From the NCBI RefSeq assembly GCF_022008365.1, contig NZ_JAIRBA010000011.1, positions 1 through 64,000 of the forward strand: a stretch of 64,000 nucleotides of DNA, given 5' to 3'. The position numbers were made by a program, and so were the translations under genes. The DNA is from Aequorivita vitellina. GTDB lineage: Bacteria; Bacteroidota; Bacteroidia; Flavobacteriales; Flavobacteriaceae. The notes under the pieces are model-generated. The model had not been told where the DNA came from and made no database searches. It worked only from the letters and a program-made list of their open reading frames with translations. Positions 35,471 to 44,987 of the stretch are shown piece by piece (position 1 is the stretch's first letter; each line of letters begins with the position of its first letter).

Positions 35471-37504
35471 TTAGATAAGTCCGTTATATTTTCTGATAAA
35501 CCATTCTGCAGCGAGGGCGAGAACGATAAGGAAGAGCAGATATTTCCAGTCCAGCAAAGGTACTATTTTTTGTTCACTTTTTTCAACGTTTTGGTAGTTA
35601 GTATTTGCCATTAATGCGCTGATAAGCATATCGCTTTGGATTGCGAAATAGGCCTTTCCATTTGTACTTTGAGCGATGTGTCGCAACTTCGAAACATCGG
35701 CATTTAGAAATTGCTGCTCTACATTAAAATCTAAAATTGTGAAATTGCCACTGCTTGAAACCGCTTCATTTAAAACGGAAACCGTATAATTATACTCGCC
35801 TGCTGGAAGGCTGTTTAGATCTACTTCGTAATAGTTGTTTCGCAAAAGCATTGGGAAAACCGTTTGCTTTTCAGTCTCTGTATTTTTTACTGAAATATTG
35901 AGCGAAGCACGATTGTCGAAAACATAATTTTTATCGAAATACTGCGCCGAAATTTTAATGGGATTATTGTTGTAATAAAAAGTTTCCGAAGACACCTCTA
36001 ACCTACTTCGGCGTTTGTTGGAAGCCAAATATTGAACAAGATTTCCTATAAAATCGTCAAAACTTTGGAAGCTTTCGGTTTCCAAAAAACTACGGGCTCT
36101 CCATCGCCAAAATCCTTCGCCATCCCAGATTGCATCGCGTTTACCGTTAATTTCCATTGTGGCCAATAAGGGGTTTCCGTTGGTTAATCCATTCACGGTT
36201 TGCTCGAGCATTACTTCATTTGGAACGCTAATAGTCAATGCACCAAACTCTGTGTGAAGCGGTGGCAAATTGTTAAAGTCAATGTCTTCAACTGCAAACG
36301 TGCCGTAATTGCTATTCAATTTTGCTTGAACATCTTCACTTGCGTTGGAGGCTTCTTTATTAAAATTATCCTGCGCGCCGTTTAAAAAATACCAATCTGT
36401 TTGCAAGCCAGAAATTACCAAAGTGTTTTTTGAAGTTTTTTCAATTTCAGCAAAAACCGAGGCGAAACTTCTATCGGGTTGATAGAGGATTACAAGCTGA
36501 TAATCATTAAGGAGGCTGACGGCTTCCGCAGGTTTTTTAAAGGTAACCGTACGACGTTCGTTGGTGATTATCGATTTTTTTAACGCGCCCAAATCGGGAT
36601 GCGCAATTTTACTTACAACCAAAACATTGGTGGCTTGGTCTATCACTTCAACGGCAAACTGCTTGCTATTATTGGTTTTGTTTTTTTCATCTGCAAGCGG
36701 AAATATTTGTGCAGTATATTTTTGAAGTCCAACAGCGCTTGCCGAAAGGGTGAAGTTTAAAGTTTTTGAAGTTTCATTTTCAGAAAAAGGAACAGTTGTT
36801 TTGTAAACTGTTGCGTTACCTTGCGTAACCACGAACTCAGATTTTACAGGGTTTGTGCCACTGTACGTTAGGATTACTTCAACTGGAAATTGGTTTTTTA
36901 GAAAAGCGTACCGATTGGTGTTTAGTTGCTCAATTTTTAAGTCGGTGTATTTTATGGAATCGCCCAGAATTACGGGGTAGATGTTATTTTTAAAAGTTGC
37001 CGAAGAAAATTCGTAGTCTGTACCCAGGGTTTGATTGCCATCGGTAATTAGAATTGTTGGTGCCGTTTGGTTTTTAAAGAGGTTGTTTGTTAACGAAAGT
37101 GCTTTTGAAATATTGGTGTTCTTTTCTTTAAAAGAAAGGGAATCGCTTTCGCGGAAATCACTTCCGAAGGAATAATAAGAAAGATCAAATTTATCGTTTA
37201 GCTCACTATTTTCTTTTAAATTTTGAAGTATTTGGGAAACATTATCTTTTTGACCCAACTCCCCTATCGAAGCCGAATTATCAATAAGTACAGGTAGTTT
37301 CGGCTTTTCAATTGTATAGGTTTCGCTTTTAAATTTTGGATTGATTAGTAGCAGTAGAATTAAAAAAAGCGTAACAAAACGCAGCGTGCCAAGAATCCAG
37401 CGCAACGAACCTTTTTGTTTAGACTTATAACCGTACATAAAAACCGCCAGAGCAGCAGATAGTACTCCGGCGAGAATTATGTAAAGTATGGTTTCTGTAG
37501 TCAC
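35471..37504 (-). CDS. Membrane protein with VWA-like domain (677 aa)
   Basis: Two membrane helices at the N terminus (about residues 5-25 and 38-60) and one near the C terminus (about 652-670). After the second helix lies a VWA-like fold with a MIDAS motif DNSAS (about 91-95) and a later TDG (about 154-156). Beta-rich Ig-like regions (about 200-280 and 510-620) fill the periplasmic part, with a glutamine-amidotransferase-like flavodoxin region between them. This matches a group of large Bacteroidetes VWA membrane proteins of unknown role. The spacing to the SPFH gene is 25 bp. Confidence 0.8.
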   Translation of the reverse strand: MTTETILYIILAGVLSAALAVFMYGYKSKQKGSLRWILGTLRFVTLFLILLLLINPKFKSETYTIEKPKLPVLIDNSASIGELGQKDNVSQILQNLKENSELNDKFDLSYYSFGSDFRESDSLSFKEKNTNISKALSLTNNLFKNQTAPTILITDGNQTLGTDYEFSSATFKNNIYPVILGDSIKYTDLKIEQLNTNRYAFLKNQFPVEVILTYSGTNPVKSEFVVTQGNATVYKTTVPFSENETSKTLNFTLSASAVGLQKYTAQIFPLADEKNKTNNSKQFAVEVIDQATNVLVVSKIAHPDLGALKKSIITNERRTVTFKKPAEAVSLLNDYQLVILYQPDRSFASVFAEIEKTSKNTLVISGLQTDWYFLNGAQDNFNKEASNASEDVQAKLNSNYGTFAVEDIDFNNLPPLHTEFGALTISVPNEVMLEQTVNGLTNGNPLLATMEINGKRDAIWDGEGFWRWRARSFLETESFQSFDDFIGNLVQYLASNKRRSRLEVSSETFYYNNNPIKISAQYFDKNYVFDNRASLNISVKNTETEKQTVFPMLLRNNYYEVDLNSLPAGEYNYTVSVLNEAVSSSGNFTILDFNVEQQFLNADVSKLRHIAQSTNGKAYFAIQSDMLISALMANTNYQNVEKSEQKIVPLLDWKYLLFLIVLALAAEWFIRKYNGLI

Positions 37505-37556
37505 TAAGGTGATTTCTGATTTATAGTTTCAGGTTTATAATAACTGCTCACTGCAG

Positions 37557-37577
37557 CTGAACACTGAACACTGAACA
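37557..37577. repeat. Triplicated CTGAACA heptamer
   Basis: Three exact tandem copies of CTGAACA, preceded by CACTGCAG text, in the 78-bp gap between the VWA gene and fabG. Confidence 0.85.
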
Positions 37578-37582
37578 CTTTT

Positions 37583-38329
37583 TTAAGTATGCATTCCCCC
37601 GTCTACGTGCAATACTTGCCCCGTGACGTAAGCAGAAAGGTCGCTGGCAAGAAATACGCAAGCATTTGCTATATCTTCGGGGGTGCCGCCACGCTTTAAC
37701 GGAATACTATCGCGCCAATTTTGTACAGTATCTTGGTCTAGTTTTCCAGTCATTTCAGTTTCAATAAAGCCGGGTGCTATTACGTTGCAACGAATGTCGC
37801 GCGATCCTAATTCTAAAGCAACCGATTTTGAAAAGCCAATAATACCGGCTTTTGAAGCAGCATAATTAGTTTGCCCAGCGTTTCCTGTAACCCCAACAAT
37901 AGAACTCATATTAATTATAGAGCCTTTGCGTTGTTTAAGCATAGTGCGCTGCACGGCTTTGGTCATATTAAAAACCGATTTAAGATTTACTTCTATTACT
38001 TTGTCGAAATCGTCTTCGGAAATACGCATTAACAGGTTGTCTTTGGTAATTCCGGCGTTGTTTATAAGAATATCGATACTTCCAAATTCTTTTAAAACTT
38101 CGTCAGCAAGCTTTTGTGAATCGTCAAAAGAAGCGGCATCACTTTTATAGGCTTTTGCTTTTACGCCTGTTTTTGAAACTTCGTTTGCTAATGCATTTGC
38201 GGCTTCCGCTGAAGAGCTATAAGTAAAAGCCACATTAGCACCGTGTTGTGCAAATATTTCAACGATTCCTTTTCCTATTCCGCGGCTTCCACCGGTTATA
38301 ATTGCTGTTTTTCCTTCTAATAATTTCAT
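37583..38329 (-). CDS. fabG: 3-oxoacyl-[acyl-carrier-protein] reductase
   Basis: A 248-residue short-chain dehydrogenase that reduces 3-oxoacyl-ACP in fatty acid elongation with NADPH. The cofactor loop is GGSRGIGKG near residue 14, NNAG is at about 90-93, and the catalytic Ser (INMSSIVG), Tyr and Lys (YAASKAG) are present. The ending GQVLHVDGGMHT is typical. It is 213 bp downstream of sucD, separated by a terminator, so it is probably transcribed on its own. Confidence 0.94.
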   Translation of the reverse strand: MKLLEGKTAIITGGSRGIGKGIVEIFAQHGANVAFTYSSSAEAANALANEVSKTGVKAKAYKSDAASFDDSQKLADEVLKEFGSIDILINNAGITKDNLLMRISEDDFDKVIEVNLKSVFNMTKAVQRTMLKQRKGSIINMSSIVGVTGNAGQTNYAASKAGIIGFSKSVALELGSRDIRCNVIAPGFIETEMTGKLDQDTVQNWRDSIPLKRGGTPEDIANACVFLASDLSAYVTGQVLHVDGGMHT

Positions 38330-38463
38330 ATAAAAGTCAATTTTTAATTGGTCAAGTTTAAATGCCTACAAGTTACACCGCAAAAAAGCGGGGAACACCT
38401 TGCAGGAAAACCGCTAAAGGCGGGATTCAAATATAACAAAAGGTTGCGGGTTCTCCATAAAAA

Positions 38464-38488
38464 AAGTCCTGCGAATTTTGCAGGACTT
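38464..38488 (-). terminator. Terminator after sucD
   Basis: A 9-bp perfect stem (AAGTCCTGC with GCAGGACTT), a 7-nt loop, and seven T after it on the minus strand. Confidence 0.8.
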
Positions 38489-38542
38489 AAATAGGGAAAG
38501 ACCTACAAAGTTTTTAAAACCTTGCGGGCCAGAAATAATGTG

Positions 38543-39415
38543 TTAGCCTAAAACTTCTTTTACTTTTTTACCAATTTCCGCTGGAGAATCTACAACGTGA
38601 ATTCCACATTCGCGCATTACTTTTTTCTTTGCTTGAGCTGTGTCTTCACTTCCGCCAACAATGGCTCCGGCGTGCCCCATAGTACGTCCTGCAGGTGCAG
38701 TTTCGCCGGCAATAAAGCCAATTACCGGTTTTTTGTTACCACTATTTTTGTACCATTTGGCTGCATCAATTTCTAACTGACCACCAATTTCACCAATCAT
38801 TACTACCGCTTCACTTTCAGGGTCGTTAATTAGCATTTCCAAAGCTTCTTTGGTTGAAGTGCCAATAATAGGATCGCCACCAATACCAATTGCGGTTGTA
38901 ATTCCAAGGTCTTGTTTTACAACTTGATCTGCCGCTTCATAGGTAAGCGTTCCAGATTTTGAAACTATACCAACTGTTCCTTTTTTGAAAACGAAACCTG
39001 GCATAATTCCAACTTTAGCTTCGCCTGGCGTTATAACACCTGGACAGTTAGGCCCAATTAGGCGACAATCTCTGTCCTTTAAATAATCAGATGCGGTAAT
39101 CATATCTTTTACCGGGATACCTTCTGTAATCGTAATTATTACTTTAATATCTGCATCGGCAGCTTCCATTATAGCGTCGGCCGCAAATGCTGGGGGAACG
39201 AAAATAATGGTTGTATCGGCGCCAGTTTTTTCTACGGCTTCAGAAACTGTGTTAAAAACAGGTCTGTCTAGATGCTTTTGCCCACCTTTTCCTGGAGTAA
39301 CCCCACCAACCACATTGGTGCCGTACTCAATCATTTGTTCGGCGTGAAAAGTACCTTCACTACCTGTGAAGCCTTGCACAATTATTTTGGAATTTTTATT
39401 TACTAAAACGCTCAT
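38543..39415 (-). CDS. sucD: Succinyl-CoA synthetase, alpha subunit
   Basis: A 290-residue subunit that carries the phosphohistidine in succinyl-CoA formation in the citric acid cycle. The CoA-binding fold begins IIVQGFTGSEGTFHAEQM, with GGVTPGKGG nearby, and the active-site His lies in GRTMGHAGAIVGG (about residue 245). No sucC is adjacent, so the beta subunit must be encoded elsewhere. A box reading TATCTTTG lies 75 bp upstream. Confidence 0.96.
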   Translation of the reverse strand: MSVLVNKNSKIIVQGFTGSEGTFHAEQMIEYGTNVVGGVTPGKGGQKHLDRPVFNTVSEAVEKTGADTTIIFVPPAFAADAIMEAADADIKVIITITEGIPVKDMITASDYLKDRDCRLIGPNCPGVITPGEAKVGIMPGFVFKKGTVGIVSKSGTLTYEAADQVVKQDLGITTAIGIGGDPIIGTSTKEALEMLINDPESEAVVMIGEIGGQLEIDAAKWYKNSGNKKPVIGFIAGETAPAGRTMGHAGAIVGGSEDTAQAKKKVMRECGIHVVDSPAEIGKKVKEVLG

Positions 39416-39489
39416 TTTTAATTATTTTCTATTAATTATTTTTATTTTTTATTGAAGTAAAATCTATAATTGATTTTTAAGAATTGCCG

Positions 39490-39497
39490 CAAAGATA
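39490..39497 (-). promoter_or_regulatory. -7 box before sucD
   Basis: On the minus strand this reads TATCTTTG followed by GC, a common form of the phylum -7 box. No TTG is seen at the usual spacing. Confidence 0.4.
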
Positions 39498-39525
39498 CGG
39501 TTTTTGATAAGGGTTTTAAAAGATA

Positions 39526-39939
39526 TTATACTTTTACTCTGTGATAGCTTTCGGTGGTATCGTCTTTATCTGTAACAGGTTGGCTTACTTGATAGCCTCT
39601 GTAAAGCATTTCGTCTTTTACTTCCCATATTGCAATAAAGTGGGCAATACCCAACTCTTCGTCGGGATTTTCCATTGTGCGGATGTAATATTTATAACGA
39701 ATGGTTACATGCTTATCGTCTGCAAGTAAATGACTTATCTCTACTCTTAAATCGTTATAAGATCGTCGAACTTCACCAAAGAATTTTACAATGTCGTCAT
39801 AATTCATAATAGAGAGACCGTCTGCACTGTTCCAAATAAGAACTAAGTCTGGGTGAAAAAATCGCTCCATTACGGTTTCATCCCGCAAGATGTCTGATCT
39901 GTAAAAATCTCTAACTATTTCTTTTGCTCTTTTACTCAT
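39526..39939 (-). CDS. NTF2/SnoaL-like fold protein
   Basis: A 137-residue protein with an NTF2-like alpha/beta cone pattern: a helix with IVRDFYRSDILRDE, then HPDLVLIWNSADGLSIMNYDDI and later RYKYYIRTMEN strands. Such proteins serve as ketosteroid-isomerase-like enzymes or as binding domains, so no specific role can be given. Its start overlaps the stop of the LpxD-like gene by 4 nt, which suggests a shared role or at least shared expression with the acyltransferase. Confidence 0.75.
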   Translation of the reverse strand: MSKRAKEIVRDFYRSDILRDETVMERFFHPDLVLIWNSADGLSIMNYDDIVKFFGEVRRSYNDLRVEISHLLADDKHVTIRYKYYIRTMENPDEELGIAHFIAIWEVKDEMLYRGYQVSQPVTDKDDTTESYHRVKV

Positions 39940-40874
39940 GATAATTTATCCAATTTTTCTATAATTTCCGGAATTAGCCTAATAGAAGCTAATTCCTTGT
40001 ATTTTTTTCTGAATTCTTCTGCGGGCGACCCAAAATAAGCTTGATTTCCGGGCAGGGATTTACTCACTCCGCTTTGCCCTGAAATTACTGCTCTATCACC
40101 AATTGTTATTCCACTTGTTATTCCAACTTGGCCCCATAGGGTAACAAAATCGCCTATTAAAACGCAACCAGCAATACCCACTTGCGAAGCAATTAGGCAT
40201 CGTTTTCCTATTATGGTGTCATGACCCACATGAACTTGATTATCTAATTTTGAACCCTCCCCAATTGTTGTAGAAGCCGTTACACCTTTATCTATAGAGC
40301 AAAGAGAACCAAGTTCAACATTGTCTTCAATTACAACATTTCCGCCACTTAAAAGTTTATCAAATTTTTCGGGACGATTTTTATAATAAAAAGCATCGCT
40401 GCCTAATACAGTGCCAGCGTGAATGGTAACGTTGTTTCCAATAACCGTATTATCGTAAATACAAACATTGGAATAAATTAAACAATTACTGCCTATTTTA
40501 ACATTATTACCCACAAAAACGTTGGGCTGGATAAGGGTACCTTTGCCTATTTCCGCAGTTTCTGAAATTGCAGTGTTTGCACTTTGAAAAGGCTTAAAAT
40601 GACGCGTTAATTTATTGAAATCGCGAAAAGGATCTTCAGAAATTAACAATGCTTTGCCAATGGGGCAATCTACTTTTTTATTTATGAGAATTACCGTTGC
40701 CTGCGACTGAAGTGCTTTGTCGTAATACTTTGGATGGTCAACAAATACAATGTCTCCCGGTTGTACGACGTGTATTTCATTCATTCCGAAAACTGGGAAA
40801 GAAGGTTCCCCAACATAATCTGAACCGATTATTACAGCTATGCTTTCAAGAGTTTGGGGAGTTGGGAATTTCAA
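39936..40874 (-). CDS. LpxD-like hexapeptide acyltransferase, second copy
   Basis: A 312-residue protein. An N-terminal LpxD-type uridine-binding-like domain (about 1-95) is followed by hexapeptide repeats forming a left-handed beta helix (about 100-270). It carries the phrases VHVGHDTIIGKRC and GIAGCVLIGD as in LpxD. It is a paralogue of the true LpxD encoded at about 44 kb and less like it than an orthologue would be. It sits within the lipid A gene block between efp and the NTF2-like gene, so a modified acyl transfer is plausible. No direct substrate evidence exists. Confidence 0.8.
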   Translation of the reverse strand: MKFPTPQTLESIAVIIGSDYVGEPSFPVFGMNEIHVVQPGDIVFVDHPKYYDKALQSQATVILINKKVDCPIGKALLISEDPFRDFNKLTRHFKPFQSANTAISETAEIGKGTLIQPNVFVGNNVKIGSNCLIYSNVCIYDNTVIGNNVTIHAGTVLGSDAFYYKNRPEKFDKLLSGGNVVIEDNVELGSLCSIDKGVTASTTIGEGSKLDNQVHVGHDTIIGKRCLIASQVGIAGCVLIGDFVTLWGQVGITSGITIGDRAVISGQSGVSKSLPGNQAYFGSPAEEFRKKYKELASIRLIPEIIEKLDKLS

Positions 40875-40963
40875 AATAAATGTATAATATTAATTATTAA
40901 TTGGAGATGATTTGTGATGAATCGTGAGCTTACACTGTCCTTGCAACTTAAAATTGCAACTAA

Positions 40964-41530
40964 TTAATCTTTCATCCGTTCCTGATACTGACCTTTATCG
41001 GTATCGATTCTAATTTTATCGCCTTCGTTTATAAAAAGAGGCACATTAATTTCAGCTCCGGTTTCAACAATAGCAGGCTTTGTAGCATTTGTAGCTGTAT
41101 TTCCTTTTACGCCTGGTTCGGTTGATGTAACTTCTAAAATTACGTGAGCTGGCATATCAACAGATAGTGGCGCGCCATCTTCAGTATTTATAAGTACGGT
41201 AACTACTTCGCCTTCTTTCATCAATTCTGGAGTATCGAGGATATCCTTCATAAGCTGTATTTGAGCGTAATCTTCCGTATTCATAAAATGATACATTTCG
41301 CCTTCGTTGTATAAATATTGAAATTTGTGTGTTTCAACACGTACGTCGTCAATTTTATGCCCAGCAGAAAAGGTGTTCTCAAGCGTTTTTCCGGTAGTAA
41401 CACTTTTCATTTTAGTACGCACAAACGCAGGTCCCTTCCCTGGTTTTACGTGAAGAAATTCAATAATTTTGTAGATGTCGTTGTTATAGCGGATACAAAG
41501 TCCTTTTCTAATATCTGATGAAGTAGCCAT
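40964..41530 (-). CDS. efp: Elongation factor P
   Basis: A 188-residue three-barrel protein that helps ribosomes through polyproline. The tip loop reads HVKPGKGPAFVRTK, with the modification-site lysine in PGKGPAF (about residue 33). The C-terminal signature NEGDKIRIDTDKGQYQERMKD is intact. It lies between lpxA and the LpxD-like gene on the same strand, a linkage common in Bacteroidetes. Confidence 0.96.
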   Translation of the reverse strand: MATSSDIRKGLCIRYNNDIYKIIEFLHVKPGKGPAFVRTKMKSVTTGKTLENTFSAGHKIDDVRVETHKFQYLYNEGEMYHFMNTEDYAQIQLMKDILDTPELMKEGEVVTVLINTEDGAPLSVDMPAHVILEVTSTEPGVKGNTATNATKPAIVETGAEINVPLFINEGDKIRIDTDKGQYQERMKD

Positions 41531-41566
41531 TGAGTAGGTATAATTTTGAAGTTAATGATTTACGAT

Positions 41567-42352
41567 TTAATTTGAGTTGAAATAGCCTTTCATAATTCCA
41601 CGTTTAGAATTTTTGATAAACTGGAGTATTTCGTCACGTTCTGGCGTGGCTTCCATTTCGGCCTCAATTATTTCAGTAGCTTGTGTAGTATTATAATTTT
41701 TTTGATACAGTAATCTGTAAATATTCTGTATTTCGGTTATTTTTTGTGAAGTAAAACCTCTTCTTCTTAAACCAATAGAGTTAATGCCCACGTAACTAAG
41801 TGGTTCGCGCGCAGCTTTTACAAACGGTGGGACATCTTTTCGCACTAATGATCCTCCTGTAACAAAGGCATGATTACCAATCATACAAAATTGGTGTACT
41901 GCAGTCATACCGGCAAGTACTACGTAATCGCCTACCGTAATGTGGCCAGCTAATGTACTATTATTACTAAAAATACAGTTATCGCCCACAATACAATCGT
42001 GAGCTATATGGCAGTACGCCATAATCCAGCAATTTTTTCCAATAATGGTTTTACCGCGATCAACAGTACCGCGATTGATAGTTACATATTCTCGAATGGT
42101 GGTGCCATCGCCTATTTCGGCTGTAGTGTCTTCATCCTTAAATTTAAGATCTTGCGGAATTGCAGAAATTACTGCGCCCGGAAAAATATTACAATTTTTA
42201 CCTATGCGAGCACCTTCCATTATAGTTACGTTGCTGCCAATCCAAGTTCCCTCCCCTATCACAACATTATTATGAATAGTTGTAAAAGGCTCAATCACAA
42301 CATTTTTGGCTATTTTTGCGCCCGGATGGACGTATGCAAGTGGTTGATTCAT
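41567..42352 (-). CDS. lpxA: UDP-N-acetylglucosamine O-acyltransferase
   Basis: A 261-residue first enzyme of lipid A synthesis. The hexapeptide beta helix covers about residues 5-185, with the catalytic His in MAYCHIAHDC (about residue 120) and HQFCMIG nearby. The helical C-terminal domain begins near GLRRRGFTSQKI. It is 90 bp after the fused lpxC-fabZ. Confidence 0.96.
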   Translation of the reverse strand: MNQPLAYVHPGAKIAKNVVIEPFTTIHNNVVIGEGTWIGSNVTIMEGARIGKNCNIFPGAVISAIPQDLKFKDEDTTAEIGDGTTIREYVTINRGTVDRGKTIIGKNCWIMAYCHIAHDCIVGDNCIFSNNSTLAGHITVGDYVVLAGMTAVHQFCMIGNHAFVTGGSLVRKDVPPFVKAAREPLSYVGINSIGLRRRGFTSQKITEIQNIYRLLYQKNYNTTQATEIIEAEMEATPERDEILQFIKNSKRGIMKGYFNSN

Positions 42353-42442
42353 TTTTATTTGTTTATTGTTTTTATAGTTAAAAATACAGTTGTGCCATTG
42401 GTTTTTTGTTTTGAAACCAATTTTTACACAAATACATTTAGA

Positions 42443-43849
42443 CTATAAATTTTTAGTTTTTACCATTTGTGCCATTAATTCTGCCTCTGTAACTAATTTA
42501 CCATTTGCGTAAGCGTTTCCTTGCATATGTACAATTCCACGGCGAATTGGAGTAATAAGTTCCAGTTTAAAAATTAAGGTATCACCTGGATTTACTTGTT
42601 GTTTAAATTTCACATTATTTATTTTCATAAAGAATGTGAGATAGTTTTCTGGGTCTGGCACTGTACTTAGCGCTAAAATACCGCCAGTTTGCGCCATTGC
42701 TTCAACAATTAAAACACCTGGCATAACTGGTGCTCCTGGAAAGTGACCAACAAAAAACGGCTCGTTCATAGTCACATTTTTAAGACCGACAACACTAGTG
42801 TCCGTCATTTCCATTATTTTATCTACCAAGAGGAATGGCGGTCTATGTGGAAGCATAGCCATTATTTCATTCACATCTTTTACCGGAGGTTGGTTGATAT
42901 CGAATTTAGGTATTTTATTTCGGCTTTCAATTTTAATCATTTTTGAAAGCTTTTTAGCAAACTGGGTGTTTACGTGATGTCCCGGTTTATTAGCGATAAC
43001 TTTTCCACGAATACGTGTACCCACTAAAGCTAAATCCCCAATTACATCTAGCAATTTGTGTCTAGCAGCTTCATTGGGATAGTGTAAGGTTAAATTATCT
43101 AAAATTCCGTTTGGTTTTACTGAAATTGAGTCCTTTCCAAAAGCAGTACGGAGTTTTTCCATCGTGCTATCTGAAAGTTCTTTATCTACGTACACAATAG
43201 CGTTATTTAAATCGCCACCTTTAATTAAGCCGTTCTCTAAAAGCATTTCAATCTCGTGAAGAAAGCTAAAGGTTCTTGCGTTCGCAATTTCATTTTTAAA
43301 ATCGGATATTTTATTTAGTGAAGCATTTTGTGTGCCGAGAACTTTTGTGCCAAAATCTACCATTGTAGTAACTTGGTACTCCTCAGCAGGCATAACTATT
43401 ATTTCGCTTCCAGTTTTTTCGTCTAGGTATGAAATTACTTCTGTAACAACGTATTCTTCTCTTTGGGCTTCTTGTTGAACAATACCGGCTTTTTCAATAG
43501 CTTCAACAAAAAACTTTGAAGAACCATCCATAATTGGTGGCTCTGAAGCGTTGATTTCTAAAATACAATTATCTACTTCTAGTCCCACTAATGCAGCTAA
43601 TACATGTTCAGACGTTTGTATTTTAACCCCATTCTTCTCGAGATTGGTGCCGCGTTGGGTATTCACCACAAAGTTGGCATCGGCTTCAATAACTGGTTTG
43701 CCTTCTAAATCTGTTCTTACAAATTTATACCCATGATTTTCTGGGGCTGGTTTAAAAGTAATCGTTACTTCTTTACCCGTGTGTAAACCTACTCCTGTAA
43801 GGGAAATTTCCTTAGCAATGGTTTGCTGTTTTACCAAACTTTCATTCAT
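42443..43849 (-). CDS. lpxC/fabZ: LpxC-FabZ fusion: deacetylase and 3-hydroxyacyl-ACP dehydratase
   Basis: A 468-residue bifunctional enzyme, a fusion characteristic of Bacteroidetes. The LpxC half (to about residue 305) shows [17 protein letters not shown], the zinc site [10 protein letters not shown], and [14 protein letters not shown]. The FabZ half (about 320-468) shows [14 protein letters not shown] with the catalytic His and [20 protein letters not shown] with the Glu. ATG 43849 overlaps the lpxD stop by 8 nt; a TTG 18 nt further upstream gives a less likely longer start. The fusion ties control of lipid A to fatty acid elongation. Confidence 0.96.
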   Translation of the reverse strand: MNESLVKQQTIAKEISLTGVGLHTGKEVTITFKPAPENHGYKFVRTDLEGKPVIEADANFVVNTQRGTNLEKNGVKIQTSEHVLAALVGLEVDNCILEINASEPPIMDGSSKFFVEAIEKAGIVQQEAQREEYVVTEVISYLDEKTGSEIIVMPAEEYQVTTMVDFGTKVLGTQNASLNKISDFKNEIANARTFSFLHEIEMLLENGLIKGGDLNNAIVYVDKELSDSTMEKLRTAFGKDSISVKPNGILDNLTLHYPNEAARHKLLDVIGDLALVGTRIRGKVIANKPGHHVNTQFAKKLSKMIKIESRNKIPKFDINQPPVKDVNEIMAMLPHRPPFLLVDKIMEMTDTSVVGLKNVTMNEPFFVGHFPGAPVMPGVLIVEAMAQTGGILALSTVPDPENYLTFFMKINNVKFKQQVNPGDTLIFKLELITPIRRGIVHMQGNAYANGKLVTEAELMAQMVKTKNL

Positions 43850-44867
43850 TATCGAGCTTTTTTTCAACTATATTAAACCTTTCCATGATTTTCGGTAGGT
43901 TTTTAAAATATACATAACTTTTATTAAAATCGCCGTAATTTAAGGCTGGAGACCCTTGAAGTGTTTCGTTATCTTTCACGTTTCTACCAATACCTGTTTG
44001 CGCTTGTATTTTTACGTTATCGCCAATAATAATATGACCTGCAATACCTACTTGGCCACCTATTATACAATTCTTGCCAATTTTAGAAGAACCCGCAACC
44101 CCACTCTGGGCTGCAATAACTGTGTTTTCGCCAATTGTAACATTGTGGGCAATCTGTATTTGGTTGTCTAATTTAACCCCTCTTTTAATAAGCGTTGAAC
44201 CTAAAGTGGCGCGATCTATTGTAGTTCCTGGTCCAATATCAACGAAGTCTTCTAAAATTACGTTACCCGTTTGTGGTACTTTTATATATTCACCATTTTC
44301 ATTTGGGGTAAACCCGAAACCATCGGCACCAAGCACAACACCACTGTTTATAACGCAGGCTTTACCTATTACGGTTTCTGAATATATTTTAGCCCCCGTA
44401 AAAATTATTGTTTTATCATCAATAGTTACATTATCACCAATATAAACATTTGGATAAATTTTTACATCGTCGCCAATTTTTACATTTTCTCCTATATATG
44501 AAAAAGCGCCTAAATATACATTATCTCCATATTTGGCACTTTTTGAAATAAAAACTGGTTCTTCTACGCCAGTTTTATTCATTTTTACCTGGTTGTAATA
44601 TTCTAAAAGTTGAGAAAAGGCCTTGTATGCATTTTCTACCCGTATAAGGGTAGTTGACAGATCGTCGGTTGCTTCAAAATCGTTATTTACAATAGTAATA
44701 GAAGCTTGGGTAGTGTAAATATAGTGCGTGTATTTTGGGTTGGCCAAAAAAGTAAGCGAGCCTTTACTTCCCTCCTCTATTTTTGAAAGCGTGGAAACCG
44801 CTGCATCTTCATCGCCATCTACTGTACCATTCAGGATTCCTGCTATTTGGGCTGCTGTAAATTTCAT
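43842..44867 (-). CDS. lpxD: UDP-3-O-(3-hydroxyacyl)glucosamine N-acyltransferase
   Basis: A 341-residue third lipid A enzyme. The N-terminal domain (about 1-100) is followed by a long hexapeptide helix. The catalytic His lies in the phrase [14 protein letters not shown] (about residue 240), and [14 protein letters not shown] is family-typical. It leads the lpxD-lpxC/fabZ-lpxA-efp run. A promoter-like TATTTTTG lies about 100 bp upstream. Confidence 0.95.
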   Translation of the reverse strand: MKFTAAQIAGILNGTVDGDEDAAVSTLSKIEEGSKGSLTFLANPKYTHYIYTTQASITIVNNDFEATDDLSTTLIRVENAYKAFSQLLEYYNQVKMNKTGVEEPVFISKSAKYGDNVYLGAFSYIGENVKIGDDVKIYPNVYIGDNVTIDDKTIIFTGAKIYSETVIGKACVINSGVVLGADGFGFTPNENGEYIKVPQTGNVILEDFVDIGPGTTIDRATLGSTLIKRGVKLDNQIQIAHNVTIGENTVIAAQSGVAGSSKIGKNCIIGGQVGIAGHIIIGDNVKIQAQTGIGRNVKDNETLQGSPALNYGDFNKSYVYFKNLPKIMERFNIVEKKLDNE

Positions 44868-44967
44868 TATGAGATTTTATTTTTAATAACTAATGACCAT
44901 GTAATTAACAACTGCAAATTAGCATTTTTTAAATGAATGGATTTTAGGTCGTGGGTTTTCATTCTTG

Positions 44968-44975
44968 CAAAAATA
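44968..44975 (-). promoter_or_regulatory. -7 box before lpxD
   Basis: On the minus strand this reads TATTTTTG, an exact -7 match in the gap between the HD gene and lpxD. The TTG element is not seen at the proper spacing. Confidence 0.4.
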
Positions 44976-44987
44976 GAAAAAAAGGAA

